Origin: Parabacteroides sp. TM07-1AC
Lineage (GTDB): Bacteria; Bacteroidota; Bacteroidia; Bacteroidales; Tannerellaceae
Direction: 5' to 3'
Assembly (NCBI RefSeq): GCF_003480915.1
Contig: NZ_QUKD01000004.1
Span: forward strand, 62,001 to 126,000
DNA length: 64,000 nt
Position numbers and translations under genes: made by a program. The notes beneath the pieces were generated by a model. It saw only the letters and a program-made list of their open reading frames with translations. It made no database searches and was not told the origin of the DNA. Positions 52,450 through 61,382 of the stretch are shown one piece after another. Position 1 is the first letter of the stretch. Every line of letters starts with the position of its first letter.

Positions 52450-54340
52450 CATCGTATCGGCCATAGAATGGCTGCCGGAACACCTGTTCACGGAAGAGAT
52501 CGTGGAAGCAGCCGTCGAAAGCAAGGAAATAGAGGTGCTGAGCCATATTCCGGGACGTTTCCTCACACCCGGACGTATAGAACGAATCATCGCGGGCAGC
52601 ACGGAGAGCTGGCACAGCTTCGAGCTGCGCAATATTCCGGAGGCGTACCGTTCGGGAGCAGTCTGTGACTACGCCATGCGCAAAAAACCGAAGAATATCA
52701 CGGCCGTTCCCGAAGCAATGGTTACCCGAGAAATGGCAGAAGCGGTCATCCGAAACGGACGCGGGGATTTCGACATTCTCGCCTTCATACCTGAACGCCT
52801 TTGGGATGCGCAACTGGCATACCTGGCCTTGCGCAGCTATATTTACGACCCGTATTACACGGACAGCAGGACAGACGCCGTCATGAAAACGGGGCTTATC
52901 CTCGGATATGTCCCCGTTGAGGTAAAGACTCAAGAGTTCTATTACGGGATGCTCGACGGGATGAAAATATTGAGCACGGTTACCGATGCCGTCGTGCCGT
53001 CCCGTTTCAAGACTGCGGCATACTACCGCAAGATGGCGGAACATGACCTCTCGCTTGTTCCCGCCCGGTTCTATTCCTATGAGATTCTCCATGCGGCTGT
53101 CTGTTCGACCGAAGGAAAAAACTTCATCACAGACCCCCAGTTTTTCAAGCCGTTGTCGGTATATCTGGACGACATGCTGGCGGACCGGCTGATGGAGAAA
53201 CACCCTTACATGTTCGGGGAGTTGCCGAAGCGGTTCAAGACACCGGAAAGACTGGTCATTGCCATCGATAACAGCAAACGGGAGACGAACTGCTATATCG
53301 ACGAGGAAACTGAACAATCCCTGCTCTCGGTGGAAGTGTGCAAGGCATTCATCCGAAGAAACGGCAACTGTCCCGAATTTCCTGAAAATGTATGGACGCG
53401 GGAATTTGTCGACTACTGCATGGAGCACGGGACGAGTTTCCGCTGGTTCCGCCAGATGCCCAAAAAGTTCCAGAGCTCCGCGAACACGCAGGCGGCGTAT
53501 GATTACGGTCATTACCATATCTGTGACTTTGCCAAACGGTTCATCACTCCGCAAATGGCGAAGGAGTGCTACCAGGAGCGCAGTTATGCACATGCCATCC
53601 CCGGACATTTCCTCACGGAGTTCTGCCGACAGACCGGACTGCCCGAGAAGTTCTACGGCGGGGAAACCACGATGCTGTCGCTGAAAAACAGCCGTGACGA
53701 CTATACTTACTGCAAAGTCGGCAATACCTGTCTGGCCTTTTACCTGAAAGAACAATACGAGCCGTCCTCGGCACATCTGATGATGACGCGGTCGGATTCA
53801 AAATACTGCACGCCGGAGAAGGTGTTCGACGTGCCTGTCGGAACCTTCCACCGCACGTGGCTGGAAAAGATCGTGGCGGAAAACGACCCCCGCTTTGTCA
53901 AACCCCGTGTGGACAAAGCGTTGAAAGCCGTACAGGCGGTCTGCTATTACGGTGTCGAGAAGTTGAAGGACCTGAACCGTACGGAAATCTTCCGCAACAC
54001 CTTCATGGGTGAGACCATCGGTTACTGCGCCCGCCGCAGGGACCTGACCTACCACAGCGACAACTGCGGGACCCTTATCGAGGGCTTGAAGTTCAAGATC
54101 CGGGGAATGGCTGTCCCCGTAACCTTGGCGGAAGACATGACTCCTTATACGGCCGACATGCTGCACCGGAAGTTCGGCTTCTGCTATATCGGAATGACGG
54201 CATTCGCCACGGACTACGGCCTGGACATGGAGAAGGCATACACCTTTGCACAGATGCGCCAGATCGTAAGGGAGAAAGGGCACAAGCCGTCATTGAGAAA
54301 CTACAAACGTGAACTGAAACAAATAAACATCATACAATGA
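52436..54340 (+). CDS. Large helical-repeat protein, 634 residues
   Basis: About a dozen degenerate repeats of a core 'hPxxhhTxExhxxAhxx', for example LPEHLFTEEIVEAAVES, IPGRFLTPGRIERIIAG, VPEAMVTREMAEAVIRN, VPARFYSYEILHAAVCS, LPKRFKTPERLVIAIDN, FPENVWTREFVDYCMEH, spaced about 20-40 residues. The C-terminal 180 residues lack the repeats and end with KPSLRNYKRELKQI. Such arrays usually form a curved binding scaffold. No transmembrane or signal segment. Coupled by ATGA to the DpnD/PcfM-like gene. Confidence 0.7.
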   Translation: MRHNNIVSAIEWLPEHLFTEEIVEAAVESKEIEVLSHIPGRFLTPGRIERIIAGSTESWHSFELRNIPEAYRSGAVCDYAMRKKPKNITAVPEAMVTREMAEAVIRNGRGDFDILAFIPERLWDAQLAYLALRSYIYDPYYTDSRTDAVMKTGLILGYVPVEVKTQEFYYGMLDGMKILSTVTDAVVPSRFKTAAYYRKMAEHDLSLVPARFYSYEILHAAVCSTEGKNFITDPQFFKPLSVYLDDMLADRLMEKHPYMFGELPKRFKTPERLVIAIDNSKRETNCYIDEETEQSLLSVEVCKAFIRRNGNCPEFPENVWTREFVDYCMEHGTSFRWFRQMPKKFQSSANTQAAYDYGHYHICDFAKRFITPQMAKECYQERSYAHAIPGHFLTEFCRQTGLPEKFYGGETTMLSLKNSRDDYTYCKVGNTCLAFYLKEQYEPSSAHLMMTRSDSKYCTPEKVFDVPVGTFHRTWLEKIVAENDPRFVKPRVDKALKAVQAVCYYGVEKLKDLNRTEIFRNTFMGETIGYCARRRDLTYHSDNCGTLIEGLKFKIRGMAVPVTLAEDMTPYTADMLHRKFGFCYIGMTAFATDYGLDMEKAYTFAQMRQIVREKGHKPSLRNYKRELKQINIIQ

Positions 54341-55209
54341 AAAAATACCGGATAGCTATCGAAGAGACGCTCCGTAAGGTCGTGGAGATCGAGGCAGAAA
54401 CGCCCGGTCTGGCCGTCTGCAGGGCGGAAGACGAATACAATGAAGAGAAACACGTGCTGTCAGCCGACAATTTCGCAGGAGCTGACATCGCGCTCTCGAC
54501 TGATGACAGCACGGTCATGGAGACTCTGGAAGACGTGGATTTCATCGGATACGTGCAACGCCGTTTCGAGGAATGCCGGGAGTCCATATCCGTCGAAGAC
54601 AAAGTCCGGCTGGCATTCGGAAGTTTCGACAACGCCCTGTATGAGTTCGGCGAATACCGTAAGGAGGCGGCCCGGAACCGCCCGCAGGTCTACCTGCTGT
54701 ACCGGAGCGATGCCTGGCACAACCGTTCTTCCATGGAGCTCATAGCCCCGTTCTCCTCCCTCGAAAACATGATGGAGTACCTGCGGCGTAAGAAGAAGGA
54801 ATTCCGCCTGACGGAAAGTGATCTGGAAGAGTTCAAGAACAACCGGCAGACGAAGGGGCGCGACGAAAACTACCTGTACGAGTCGGATTATTTGGATGTG
54901 CTGCCGGAACAGGAACCCGAACTGCCGCCGAAAGATGACGCTTTCTATGACAAGGTTTTCACCTGCGGGCAATCCGAGCTGTCACGCAGGGAGTTGGAAT
55001 CTCTGCCGGAGCCGTTCGATACCTACCATGTTACGGACGAAGAAATGGAACAGATTGTGTACGAAACGGAAATGGAGACACGGGACCGGCTGCGGCTCGG
55101 TAAAAGAAAGCCCATAGATTTTGACAATGACCGCCATAGTGAAATCTGGTGGGAAGAAATGGAAAAAGCAGTGGTAAGGCACGGCGTACCGTACTACGAG
55201 GCCGAATAA
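54337..55209 (+). CDS. DpnD/PcfM-like protein
   Basis: 290 residues. The first 50 residues carry the DpnD/PcfM signature: KKYRIAIEETLRKVVEIEAE, then AEDEYNEEKHVLSADNFAGAD. This small domain occurs in conjugative plasmids and near restriction genes. The rest is acidic with many charged residues. A terminator with eight T follows, so the transcription unit ends here. Confidence 0.7.
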   Translation: MKKYRIAIEETLRKVVEIEAETPGLAVCRAEDEYNEEKHVLSADNFAGADIALSTDDSTVMETLEDVDFIGYVQRRFEECRESISVEDKVRLAFGSFDNALYEFGEYRKEAARNRPQVYLLYRSDAWHNRSSMELIAPFSSLENMMEYLRRKKKEFRLTESDLEEFKNNRQTKGRDENYLYESDYLDVLPEQEPELPPKDDAFYDKVFTCGQSELSRRELESLPEPFDTYHVTDEEMEQIVYETEMETRDRLRLGKRKPIDFDNDRHSEIWWEEMEKAVVRHGVPYYEAE

Positions 55210-55250
55210 CGAAAATAGAACCTGTTCATCACATGCCATAATGATGACGG

Positions 55251-55286
55251 GCCGTCGCGGCTACGGCTGCGGCGGTCTTTTTTTTC
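55251..55286 (+). terminator. Rho-independent terminator
   Basis: A GC-rich imperfect stem around CCGTCGC/GCGGCGG followed by eight T (55279-55286). It ends the unit containing the helical-repeat and DpnD/PcfM-like genes. Confidence 0.75.
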
Positions 55287-55305
55287 AAAACGAGGTGAGT
55301 ATTCC

Positions 55306-55335
55306 ACCCCTTATACAAAACGATTACCTACTCTT
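55306..55335 (+). promoter_or_regulatory. Late-promoter-like motif starting a new unit in the accessory array
   Basis: ACCCCTTA, 15 bases, TACTCTT (55329-55335), 14 bases before ATG 55350. The downstream box is exact and the upstream box matches 5 of 8. It directly follows a terminator, which supports promoter function. Confidence 0.5.
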
Positions 55336-55349
55336 AAAAAAACGGATTT

Positions 55350-56021
55350 ATGAAACAGACAAGACAGGATTTCTTCACGGCGAACGGGGAAGGAATCAAA
55401 ATCATGACATTTACGGAGTTCGCCCGGCATATCCTGCGTATGGAATGCGGGGAAAGTCTGGAACTGTATGCCGTTGTGAACCGGCAGCCACGGGAATGCT
55501 CCCGGCCGCTCTCTGTCAGAAAGGAACAATGGAACGGTACGCCCTTTTACCTGCTCGGCGGGCACGGGCAGGAAGTCCGTACCATCAATTTTGCGGGTCG
55601 TCCGAAAGAGGAGTTTGAAACGACCTGCCATGATGTCTTGGACAGCTACGATGCCGTGGAAAGTATCGGGGCGGTCGTGTCAAGACTGCGTGAATTATCT
55701 CCTGAAGAACTGCATAAGCGGATTGCGGAAGAGATGAAGACCGGCTGTAAATACCTGTTGGTCTACCGCAGCGAGGAGGAGATGACGGCCGCACTCGACG
55801 GCAAGATATACGCCATCAGCGATACGGACGGCAAATTCCTTTGCGACCTGTATCAGCCGGATTATCTCCATCTGGAAAACGGGGGCGATATTGTGGACAC
55901 CGCATCCATTCCGGACATGCATTTCCATTCCGATTGGGCAATCGCCAACCCCACGGTACGCGACAAGGTGCTCTCCTCCCGGATGGTGATTATATATACC
56001 CACGAAACGGTAACGCTATGA
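55350..56021 (+). CDS. Unknown protein, 223 residues
   Basis: Starts MKQTRQDFFTANGEG. Contains IMTFTEFARHILRMECGESL, VVSRLRELSPEELHKRIAEE and TGCKYLLVYRSEEEMTAAL. Mixed alpha/beta, acidic. First gene after a terminator and a promoter-like motif. Its stop overlaps the next gene as ATGA. Confidence 0.65.
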   Translation: MKQTRQDFFTANGEGIKIMTFTEFARHILRMECGESLELYAVVNRQPRECSRPLSVRKEQWNGTPFYLLGGHGQEVRTINFAGRPKEEFETTCHDVLDSYDAVESIGAVVSRLRELSPEELHKRIAEEMKTGCKYLLVYRSEEEMTAALDGKIYAISDTDGKFLCDLYQPDYLHLENGGDIVDTASIPDMHFHSDWAIANPTVRDKVLSSRMVIIYTHETVTL

Positions 56022-56368
56022 TAGAGATTGGCAACAGGATAGAAACGCCGGAAGGTGTGTTCTATGAACTGGAATACGGAGGGGAAGGAAACATCTACAA
56101 GAACGAGGATGCCTTTCTCAACCGCCCCGATGAAGTGTGCTATGTACCTGAATACGCGGCAGAAGACCGTGAGGACTGGCGTGTGTCGGAGAGCAGTGAC
56201 GGCTGTTTCACGCATAACTCACTGCTCGCCCTGTGCAAGGGTAATGAAGAGGTGTGCCAGGATCTGTTTTACAGCCTTGAATGGACGTACCCGACCACCT
56301 TGCTGGAAGAATGGGACTCGAACGGCTATTTCGATGAGATCGAGGGCTGGTATGACAGTAACGATTAA
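56018..56368 (+). CDS. Small acidic protein, 116 residues
   Basis: Start MIEIGNRIETPEG at 56018, chosen by the ATGA overlap; a longer frame from 55841 is a shadow. It is strongly acidic (YVPEYAAEDREDW, SNGYFDEIEGWYDSND) with four Cys. No family. Confidence 0.6.
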   Translation: MIEIGNRIETPEGVFYELEYGGEGNIYKNEDAFLNRPDEVCYVPEYAAEDREDWRVSESSDGCFTHNSLLALCKGNEEVCQDLFYSLEWTYPTTLLEEWDSNGYFDEIEGWYDSND

Positions 56369-56689
56369 ATGGAACGGCATATCATGGACAGGAAATACAA
56401 AATCACATACTCGGGAAAAATCACGGGCAAGACCCCGAACTACATATTGAGCCTGCGGGCGCATCTGAAAGGCATCTTCCCTGAAATGGAACGGTATGGT
56501 AAGGAAGAATTCGACCACGTACTTCATTGCATCAGCTCGTTCATTGATGATTTTACCTTCAAGGTACGCAATTCCCGATACCGGGGAGACATCCTGAAAA
56601 GGACTATCAGTAACGACTGCCTGAAAGTGTTCAACCTGGGTGACGAGAAAGTGATACTGACCGTCTCCTTCACCCCGCTGGAAACATGA
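56369..56689 (+). CDS. Small unknown protein, 106 residues
   Basis: Begins immediately after the previous stop. KYKITYSGKITGKTPNYI then a helix (EEFDHVLHCISSFIDDF) and beta strands (FNLGDEKVILTVSF). An ATG at 56384 is also possible. No family. Confidence 0.6.
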   Translation: MERHIMDRKYKITYSGKITGKTPNYILSLRAHLKGIFPEMERYGKEEFDHVLHCISSFIDDFTFKVRNSRYRGDILKRTISNDCLKVFNLGDEKVILTVSFTPLET

Positions 56690-56699
56690 AACCAACAAT

Positions 56700-57128
56700 A
56701 TGACAGATATGGATAAAATACAGAAAGACAATGCGGAGCCGGGCAAAGCCCCGGACAAAATGAGCGCCGACAAGCTGCATCTGTTCGCCACCCAGTACGC
56801 CTTTATCGACGGACGGCTGCACGAGGCCGAGCAAGCCATGCTGAAATTCATGCTGGAGTTCCTGGCACAATATGGCCGCGTATCACTCGGCCTTACAGAA
56901 GAGGAGGAACTCGATGACAACAACTTCCCCGTCACGACAACCCTGTACGGGAAGCACGACACGTCCCGTATCAAGCTTACCGATGTCTACCTGACGGATG
57001 ACGGGGAATATCTCCTTGCTGACGGAATAGATGCGGAGACCGGGGAAAAACGGGACGGATTCTATATCTACAGCGAACAATACGCCGATATCTTCCAGTT
57101 CGTCGGCCACGCTTCGGAGATGAACTGA
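56700..57128 (+). CDS. Small unknown protein, 142 residues
   Basis: Acidic. MSADKLHLFATQYAFIDG then a helix (AEQAMLKFMLEFLAQYG) and a beta-rich C-terminal half (IKLTDVYLTDDGEYLLADG). No family. Confidence 0.6.
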   Translation: MTDMDKIQKDNAEPGKAPDKMSADKLHLFATQYAFIDGRLHEAEQAMLKFMLEFLAQYGRVSLGLTEEEELDDNNFPVTTTLYGKHDTSRIKLTDVYLTDDGEYLLADGIDAETGEKRDGFYIYSEQYADIFQFVGHASEMN

Positions 57129-57160
57129 CGAATGAGGAACAACCATAAAACGAAATATCA

Positions 57161-57679
57161 ATGGACTGTATCAAAGATTTACAAGACGCCATCCGCAACA
57201 TTCTCGTGAACAACGGCCTTACGGAACTCTGTCTGGGAGAGCCTGACGAACTGGACGATCCCACCTATATCATCTGGTATGACAGGCACTGTGAGCCTCA
57301 CGAAGACCCGGTATTGAAGGTTTACCTTGAAGATGAGGGCATTGCCGTTGAGGTCGAAGCCCGCAGTTTCGGGAACACGATAACCGTCTACGATTATGAC
57401 ATAGACCGTATTGAATGGTGGAAAGGCATTCATGCCAATATTCTGGAAGTGCTGGAGCGTGACGGCAAGCGCCGGTGTCCGGCCTGTGGCAGGACGGTCA
57501 AGGGGAAGCAGCGGTATTGCGGTGCCGGATGCCGTGATTTCATGACTCCCGGACCGACAGTGGAGCAGGTCGCGGAAAAAGCCAACCGGAATATCCGCAA
57601 ACTGGCAAGCCTTGCCGCCGGAAAAGACAAGGCGTACCGGAAGCGGCTGATAGAGAAATATACCGTCGGTCCGTCATAA
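57161..57679 (+). CDS. Unknown protein with C-terminal zinc finger, 172 residues
   Basis: The N-terminal 105 residues are acidic and beta-rich (VLKVYLEDEGIAVEVEARSF). Then comes a compact finger CPACGRTVKGKQRYCGAGC, followed by a basic helical tail (RNIRKLASLAAGKDKAYRKR). The layout, an acidic domain plus finger and basic tail, suggests nucleic-acid binding. Confidence 0.65.
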   Translation: MDCIKDLQDAIRNILVNNGLTELCLGEPDELDDPTYIIWYDRHCEPHEDPVLKVYLEDEGIAVEVEARSFGNTITVYDYDIDRIEWWKGIHANILEVLERDGKRRCPACGRTVKGKQRYCGAGCRDFMTPGPTVEQVAEKANRNIRKLASLAAGKDKAYRKRLIEKYTVGPS

Positions 57680-57713
57680 GCCGGCTTTGTTACACTAAAA
57701 AATGTATGATATT

Positions 57714-57893
57714 ATGGCAACAAGAACCATTTACCTGACCGTACGGCTCGATATCGACAACCCGAAGGCTGATGAAATAACGGACGAAGAGGTTGACGAA
57801 ATTATCAGCGAAGTGGACTATGAATTCAAAAATTACGGGGACTATGAAATCGACACGGAAATCTGCGGGAAAAATGACGAAGGTGGTCTTTAG
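57714..57893 (+). CDS. Small acidic protein, 59 residues
   Basis: MATRTIYLTVRLDIDNPKAD start (57702 possible). Beta strand, then an acidic helix. Its stop lies 20 bases inside the next gene. Confidence 0.5.
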   Translation: MATRTIYLTVRLDIDNPKADEITDEEVDEIISEVDYEFKNYGDYEIDTEICGKNDEGGL

Positions 57894-58137
57894 ACGCTAT
57901 CCCGACGGACAGGTCATCGCCCTGTTCCCGGACATACCGTGGAGCGGACGGCGGGGTGAAATAACCTCCTACATGCATGTCGGCCAGCATGGTGCAGCCG
58001 ACTATGCGGGCGTGATCGCCATGACACGGCCAGCCCATGAAAAGGAGTACCGCAACCCGCTTTCCGAACTGAGAGCCATCGGTTACGATGACCTACACAT
58101 CATGCGGCGTGCAAGACCGAAATTCATAAACAGCTAA
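57874..58137 (+). CDS. Small unknown protein, 87 residues
   Basis: MTKVVFRRYPDGQVIALFPD start, then HVGQHGAADYAGVIAMTRPA. This 'F.RYP.G.ViALFP......G....Y.HVGQHg.a' pattern is a small conserved plasmid/phage family of unknown role. Basic C-terminus. Confidence 0.65.
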   Translation: MTKVVFRRYPDGQVIALFPDIPWSGRRGEITSYMHVGQHGAADYAGVIAMTRPAHEKEYRNPLSELRAIGYDDLHIMRRARPKFINS

Positions 58138-58148
58138 AAACAAATCTT

Positions 58149-58652
58149 ATGTCTCATAAACCGAATGCCGTTCCTGTCTTGCAGGAGGGAACGACCTATA
58201 CAATTATACTTGACAACGGACGAAAGGTCCACGACGTAATCTATCATGCCTGTGTCGCCTCCGGCAAGTCGTATTTCGCCAAAGGCGATAAGACCTATCC
58301 CGCCGAAAAGGTGCGGAACCATTCAATCACCGGACATGCCGCATCGGACGGCTCTAGAAGGAACGGCACACCCAATCCCGACCGCTTCGCCATCACGGAT
58401 GAAGTGTGCGAGGTCGTTGATGTAGTTACCACGCCGGAAACCAATCCGGAAATGTTCCGGTGTCGTGTCAAATGCCTGATGTATTCAGGCCTGTCACAAG
58501 CCGAGGCTGAGAAAGTCATCGCTTCAACGCCACTAAAGCTGGAACTCTTCTACGACGTAGGCCGTGGCAGTTTCGCTATTGACGCCGAGGCAGTTGGCAA
58601 CACACCGCTGTATAATCCTTACACGGGAAAGGAAATCCCGGATGAAACTTAA
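58149..58652 (+). CDS. Unknown protein, 167 residues
   Basis: Contains VPVLQEGTTYTIILDNGRKV (beta), PNPDRFAITDEVCEVVDVV and CLMYSGLSQAEAEKVIAST. A short frame overlapping its end is a shadow. No family. Confidence 0.55.
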   Translation: MSHKPNAVPVLQEGTTYTIILDNGRKVHDVIYHACVASGKSYFAKGDKTYPAEKVRNHSITGHAASDGSRRNGTPNPDRFAITDEVCEVVDVVTTPETNPEMFRCRVKCLMYSGLSQAEAEKVIASTPLKLELFYDVGRGSFAIDAEAVGNTPLYNPYTGKEIPDET

Positions 58653-58669
58653 GCCGAACTACATCGAAT

Positions 58670-59374
58670 ATGAGAGAACTATATATCAAGAATCTCTGCA
58701 TCGAGATTACCCGACGTTGCAACATGCGCTGTACCCATTGCATGCGGGGAGATGCCGAATCCGTGGATATCCCTTTGAAACATATAAGCAACCTGCTGCG
58801 GCATGTCAGGCATATTCACCATTTCAACATCACGGGCGGCGAGCCGTCGCTTAACGTCCGGGCCATCCGCCATATCCTCGAACGGGTACGCGCCTACGGT
58901 ATTACTGTCAATGACTTTTATATCGTAACCAACGGCTCTGCCACATCCCGTTCGGAGGAATTCATAGAAGCCTGCGCCGCACTGTACGAGTACCAGGAGG
59001 AAAAGGAACAGGACTCCGGCCACATGCTCGAAATGAGCGACGACCGCTTCCATGATCCGGCAGAGCATGCCGCCACGCTCGCGGCACTTTCCCCGTATCC
59101 CTTTTTCGGAGTCCGGGGACAGGCCGAGCGTATCTTCCTTTTCCGGGAAGGCCGCAGCACGGAGGGGTTTCCGAACCCTGTTCATGGGATTTATCTTACG
59201 GAGGAGAACTACGTTTACGGCGACCTCTGTCTCAATGCTGAAGGCATGGTTCTCTCCAACGGGGACCTGAGTTATGCCCGCCAACGGGAACATGCCCTGT
59301 GTCCCTGCGGGAAACTGATGCAATATCTCCGGATGACCTTGAAAAAGCGTCAAAAAGAAAGATTGTACGAATAA
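58670..59374 (+). CDS. Radical SAM protein, 234 residues
   Basis: N-terminal CNMRCTHC (CxxxCxxC, the 4Fe-4S site), followed by the GGEPSL SAM-binding motif, then VNDFYIVTNGSAT. The C-terminus has a CPCG pair. Radical SAM enzymes use a 5'-deoxyadenosyl radical for difficult reactions. At 234 residues it is a minimal barrel, in the size range of QueE- or activase-type enzymes, but substrate-defining motifs were not identified. An unusual enzyme for an otherwise enzyme-poor array. Confidence 0.8.
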   Translation: MRELYIKNLCIEITRRCNMRCTHCMRGDAESVDIPLKHISNLLRHVRHIHHFNITGGEPSLNVRAIRHILERVRAYGITVNDFYIVTNGSATSRSEEFIEACAALYEYQEEKEQDSGHMLEMSDDRFHDPAEHAATLAALSPYPFFGVRGQAERIFLFREGRSTEGFPNPVHGIYLTEENYVYGDLCLNAEGMVLSNGDLSYARQREHALCPCGKLMQYLRMTLKKRQKERLYE

Positions 59375-59394
59375 ATACACAAATCAAAAAACTT

Positions 59395-60297
59395 ATGTCA
59401 ATCGTATGCAGTATCTGCGGCGGCACTGGAGTGAAATGTACCGCCGTCATCGACCCGAACACCAGACAGTTCCTCGAATTTACCCGCAACGCCTTGTCGG
59501 ACGGCCGGTGCAGCCAGTGCGGCAACGTTGCCCTGACCGACCCTGACGAAGTAAAAGCCGGGCTGGACAAGCTTTGGACGGAATATACGGCGCGGCATCG
59601 TGCCGCCCCCAACTACACCTGCTGCGACATTGTCCGGCATGGTGATTACGACGGGTGTGAAAAGGCGTATATCCGCATCGGAGGCCCGTCAGACGTGGTC
59701 GAGAAGTATCCGGTCGTGGCCGTGTGCCGCGACCTCGAAGAGCTCAAATCACTTGCGCTCCCTGACCCGACGCGAGAATTTACCCTCATGGGAATTCAAG
59801 GGTTCGAGTTCCACGACGTGTTGGAAAACAAGACCTACGAGATCGGGGTGGACGACCTGAAAATTCCCGTCACGACGAAAGAGGTGCTGGACTTTTACCC
59901 GGCGGAACATCGGCTGAAAGAAACGGACATCGAACAATATGCCGCGGCTTACACGGCCCGTATCAAGGCGTACAGGGAGTATACCCGTCAGCTCGACGCC
60001 ACACTCGTGCGGCGGCTTCTCGACGAAGAGCGGCTGATGAAAGTCGGCGAGAGCGACGGTTTCCGCTTGAAACTCCATTTCGACTGGTTTGTCATTTTAA
60101 AGCGGGAGAACGAAAGGATGTACGCGCCTTTCAAATACGCTGTAAATGCTTATTGTCTGGATAATATCCAAACTTTCGACCGTCGTTATGTCACGCTCGA
60201 AGATGCCTTGCTCCACTGCCTGAACGGTTTCAACGAGAACGCGAACATTCCTAACCGTTACAAGTCCATCGGGCATTACCTGTCGGGGAAATCCTGA
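59395..60297 (+). CDS. Unknown zinc-binding protein, 300 residues
   Basis: Started at MSIVCSICGGTG (59395); a frame from 59299 overlaps the radical SAM gene. A zinc ribbon opens the protein (CSICGGTGVKCTAVID ... CSQCGNVAL). The middle is beta-rich (MGIQGFEFHDVLENKTYEIG). The last 60 residues read as FKYAVNAYCLDNIQTFDRRY then a helix. It follows the radical SAM gene by 20 bases. Confidence 0.6.
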   Translation: MSIVCSICGGTGVKCTAVIDPNTRQFLEFTRNALSDGRCSQCGNVALTDPDEVKAGLDKLWTEYTARHRAAPNYTCCDIVRHGDYDGCEKAYIRIGGPSDVVEKYPVVAVCRDLEELKSLALPDPTREFTLMGIQGFEFHDVLENKTYEIGVDDLKIPVTTKEVLDFYPAEHRLKETDIEQYAAAYTARIKAYREYTRQLDATLVRRLLDEERLMKVGESDGFRLKLHFDWFVILKRENERMYAPFKYAVNAYCLDNIQTFDRRYVTLEDALLHCLNGFNENANIPNRYKSIGHYLSGKS

Positions 60298-60398
60298 CGA
60301 CGGGCAGTGTATCGACGGGTTACCGGAGGCCACGGGTGCTTTCCCCTTGACCGGAATACCGTCGGAACAAGTAACAATGTAACCAAAGAATAAAAAAT

Positions 60399-60875
60399 AT
60401 GATGAATGATTATAAAATCAAGAACATTCTCGAATCCCTGAAAGAGGAGGTCGAGAACGGGAAGGTATCCCTGCGGGAAGCTGCTGTCGAACTTCATAAA
60501 GCCGGCTGGACGAATTTCATCGACATCGACGCCACGAGGAACCTACTGAAGACCCGGAATGTAACGGGGAACGGAAATGTCCCGGGAGTTTCCGACATGA
60601 TGGGAAAATACCGCGAGATGAAAGCGGCGCACCCGGATGCCCTGTACATTTTCCGAAACGGGGAATCTTGTGAATTGTATGAGGATGATGCCATCGCCGC
60701 TTCCGGCATTTTGGGCATTGCCACCGCCGAACGCGTCGACGGGCAAGGGAAAGGCGTCAAGGAACTGCGGTTTTCTTTTCGTGACCTGGACGTGTATCTC
60801 CCCAAACTGATACGCGCCGGAAACCGGGTGGCTGTCTGCGAACCGAATCAAACCGGTTCGGGCAAACGAGTTTGA
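60399..60875 (+). CDS. Stand-alone MutS domain I-like protein, 158 residues
   Basis: The N-terminal 65 residues are helical (KIKNILESLKEEVENGKVSL, REAAVELHKAGWTNFID). Residues about 65-150 follow the MutS mismatch-recognition domain: KYREMKAAHPDALYIFRNG, ..CELYEDDAIAASGILGI, then DLDVYLPKLIRAGNRVAVCE. Full MutS has four further domains including an ATPase, all absent here. The domain is known in polyvalent proteins of mobile elements. Likely DNA-structure binding. Confidence 0.75.
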   Translation: MMNDYKIKNILESLKEEVENGKVSLREAAVELHKAGWTNFIDIDATRNLLKTRNVTGNGNVPGVSDMMGKYREMKAAHPDALYIFRNGESCELYEDDAIAASGILGIATAERVDGQGKGVKELRFSFRDLDVYLPKLIRAGNRVAVCEPNQTGSGKRV

Positions 60876-60913
60876 TAACCATTAAATAACAAATATTCAA
60901 AACCCAAAGACAC

Positions 60914-61360
60914 ATGATAAAGATAACAACGATTTTCGGCGAGGACGCCGTACGGGAATATGAAGAGAACAATGAACTGCCTTCTGAAGAATGGCTGGCG
61001 GATAACGGGGGCGTCGTGGACGAGAAAGAGTTCGAGACTGAGGCGGAGTACAATGCCTACATCGCCGGGGTAAACGATGCCGACGGATGGAGTGATTATC
61101 ATATCATACGCCACCGGTCGGAAGAGGCGGACACCTCGAGAGAGGAAAATCTCTGGCTACGTCTCGGAATTAGCGTCCGGGGCAGCCGGGAGGACATCGA
61201 AAGGATTCTAAACGGGGACACCGAAACCCTTCGGAAACTGCTCGATGCCGGACGTTATGGGATTGGCGGAGAGACCTATGTCCCTGGTTCGACCGTCGAG
61301 GGGTACAACGAGGACCATGACACGGAGTTCGAGGAGGAAGACGTGGAGTTCCATTTATAA
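60914..61360 (+). CDS. Acidic protein, first of two paralogues, 148 residues
   Basis: N-terminus MIKITTIFGEDAVREYEENN, then EFETEAEYNAYIAGVNDADGW. The middle is helical (REDIERILNGDTETLRKLLD) and the end very acidic (DHDTEFEEEDVEFH). Its first 60 residues align with the next protein. No family. Confidence 0.6.
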   Translation: MIKITTIFGEDAVREYEENNELPSEEWLADNGGVVDEKEFETEAEYNAYIAGVNDADGWSDYHIIRHRSEEADTSREENLWLRLGISVRGSREDIERILNGDTETLRKLLDAGRYGIGGETYVPGSTVEGYNEDHDTEFEEEDVEFHL

Positions 61361-61382
61361 TAAAACCACACCATCTGCAATA

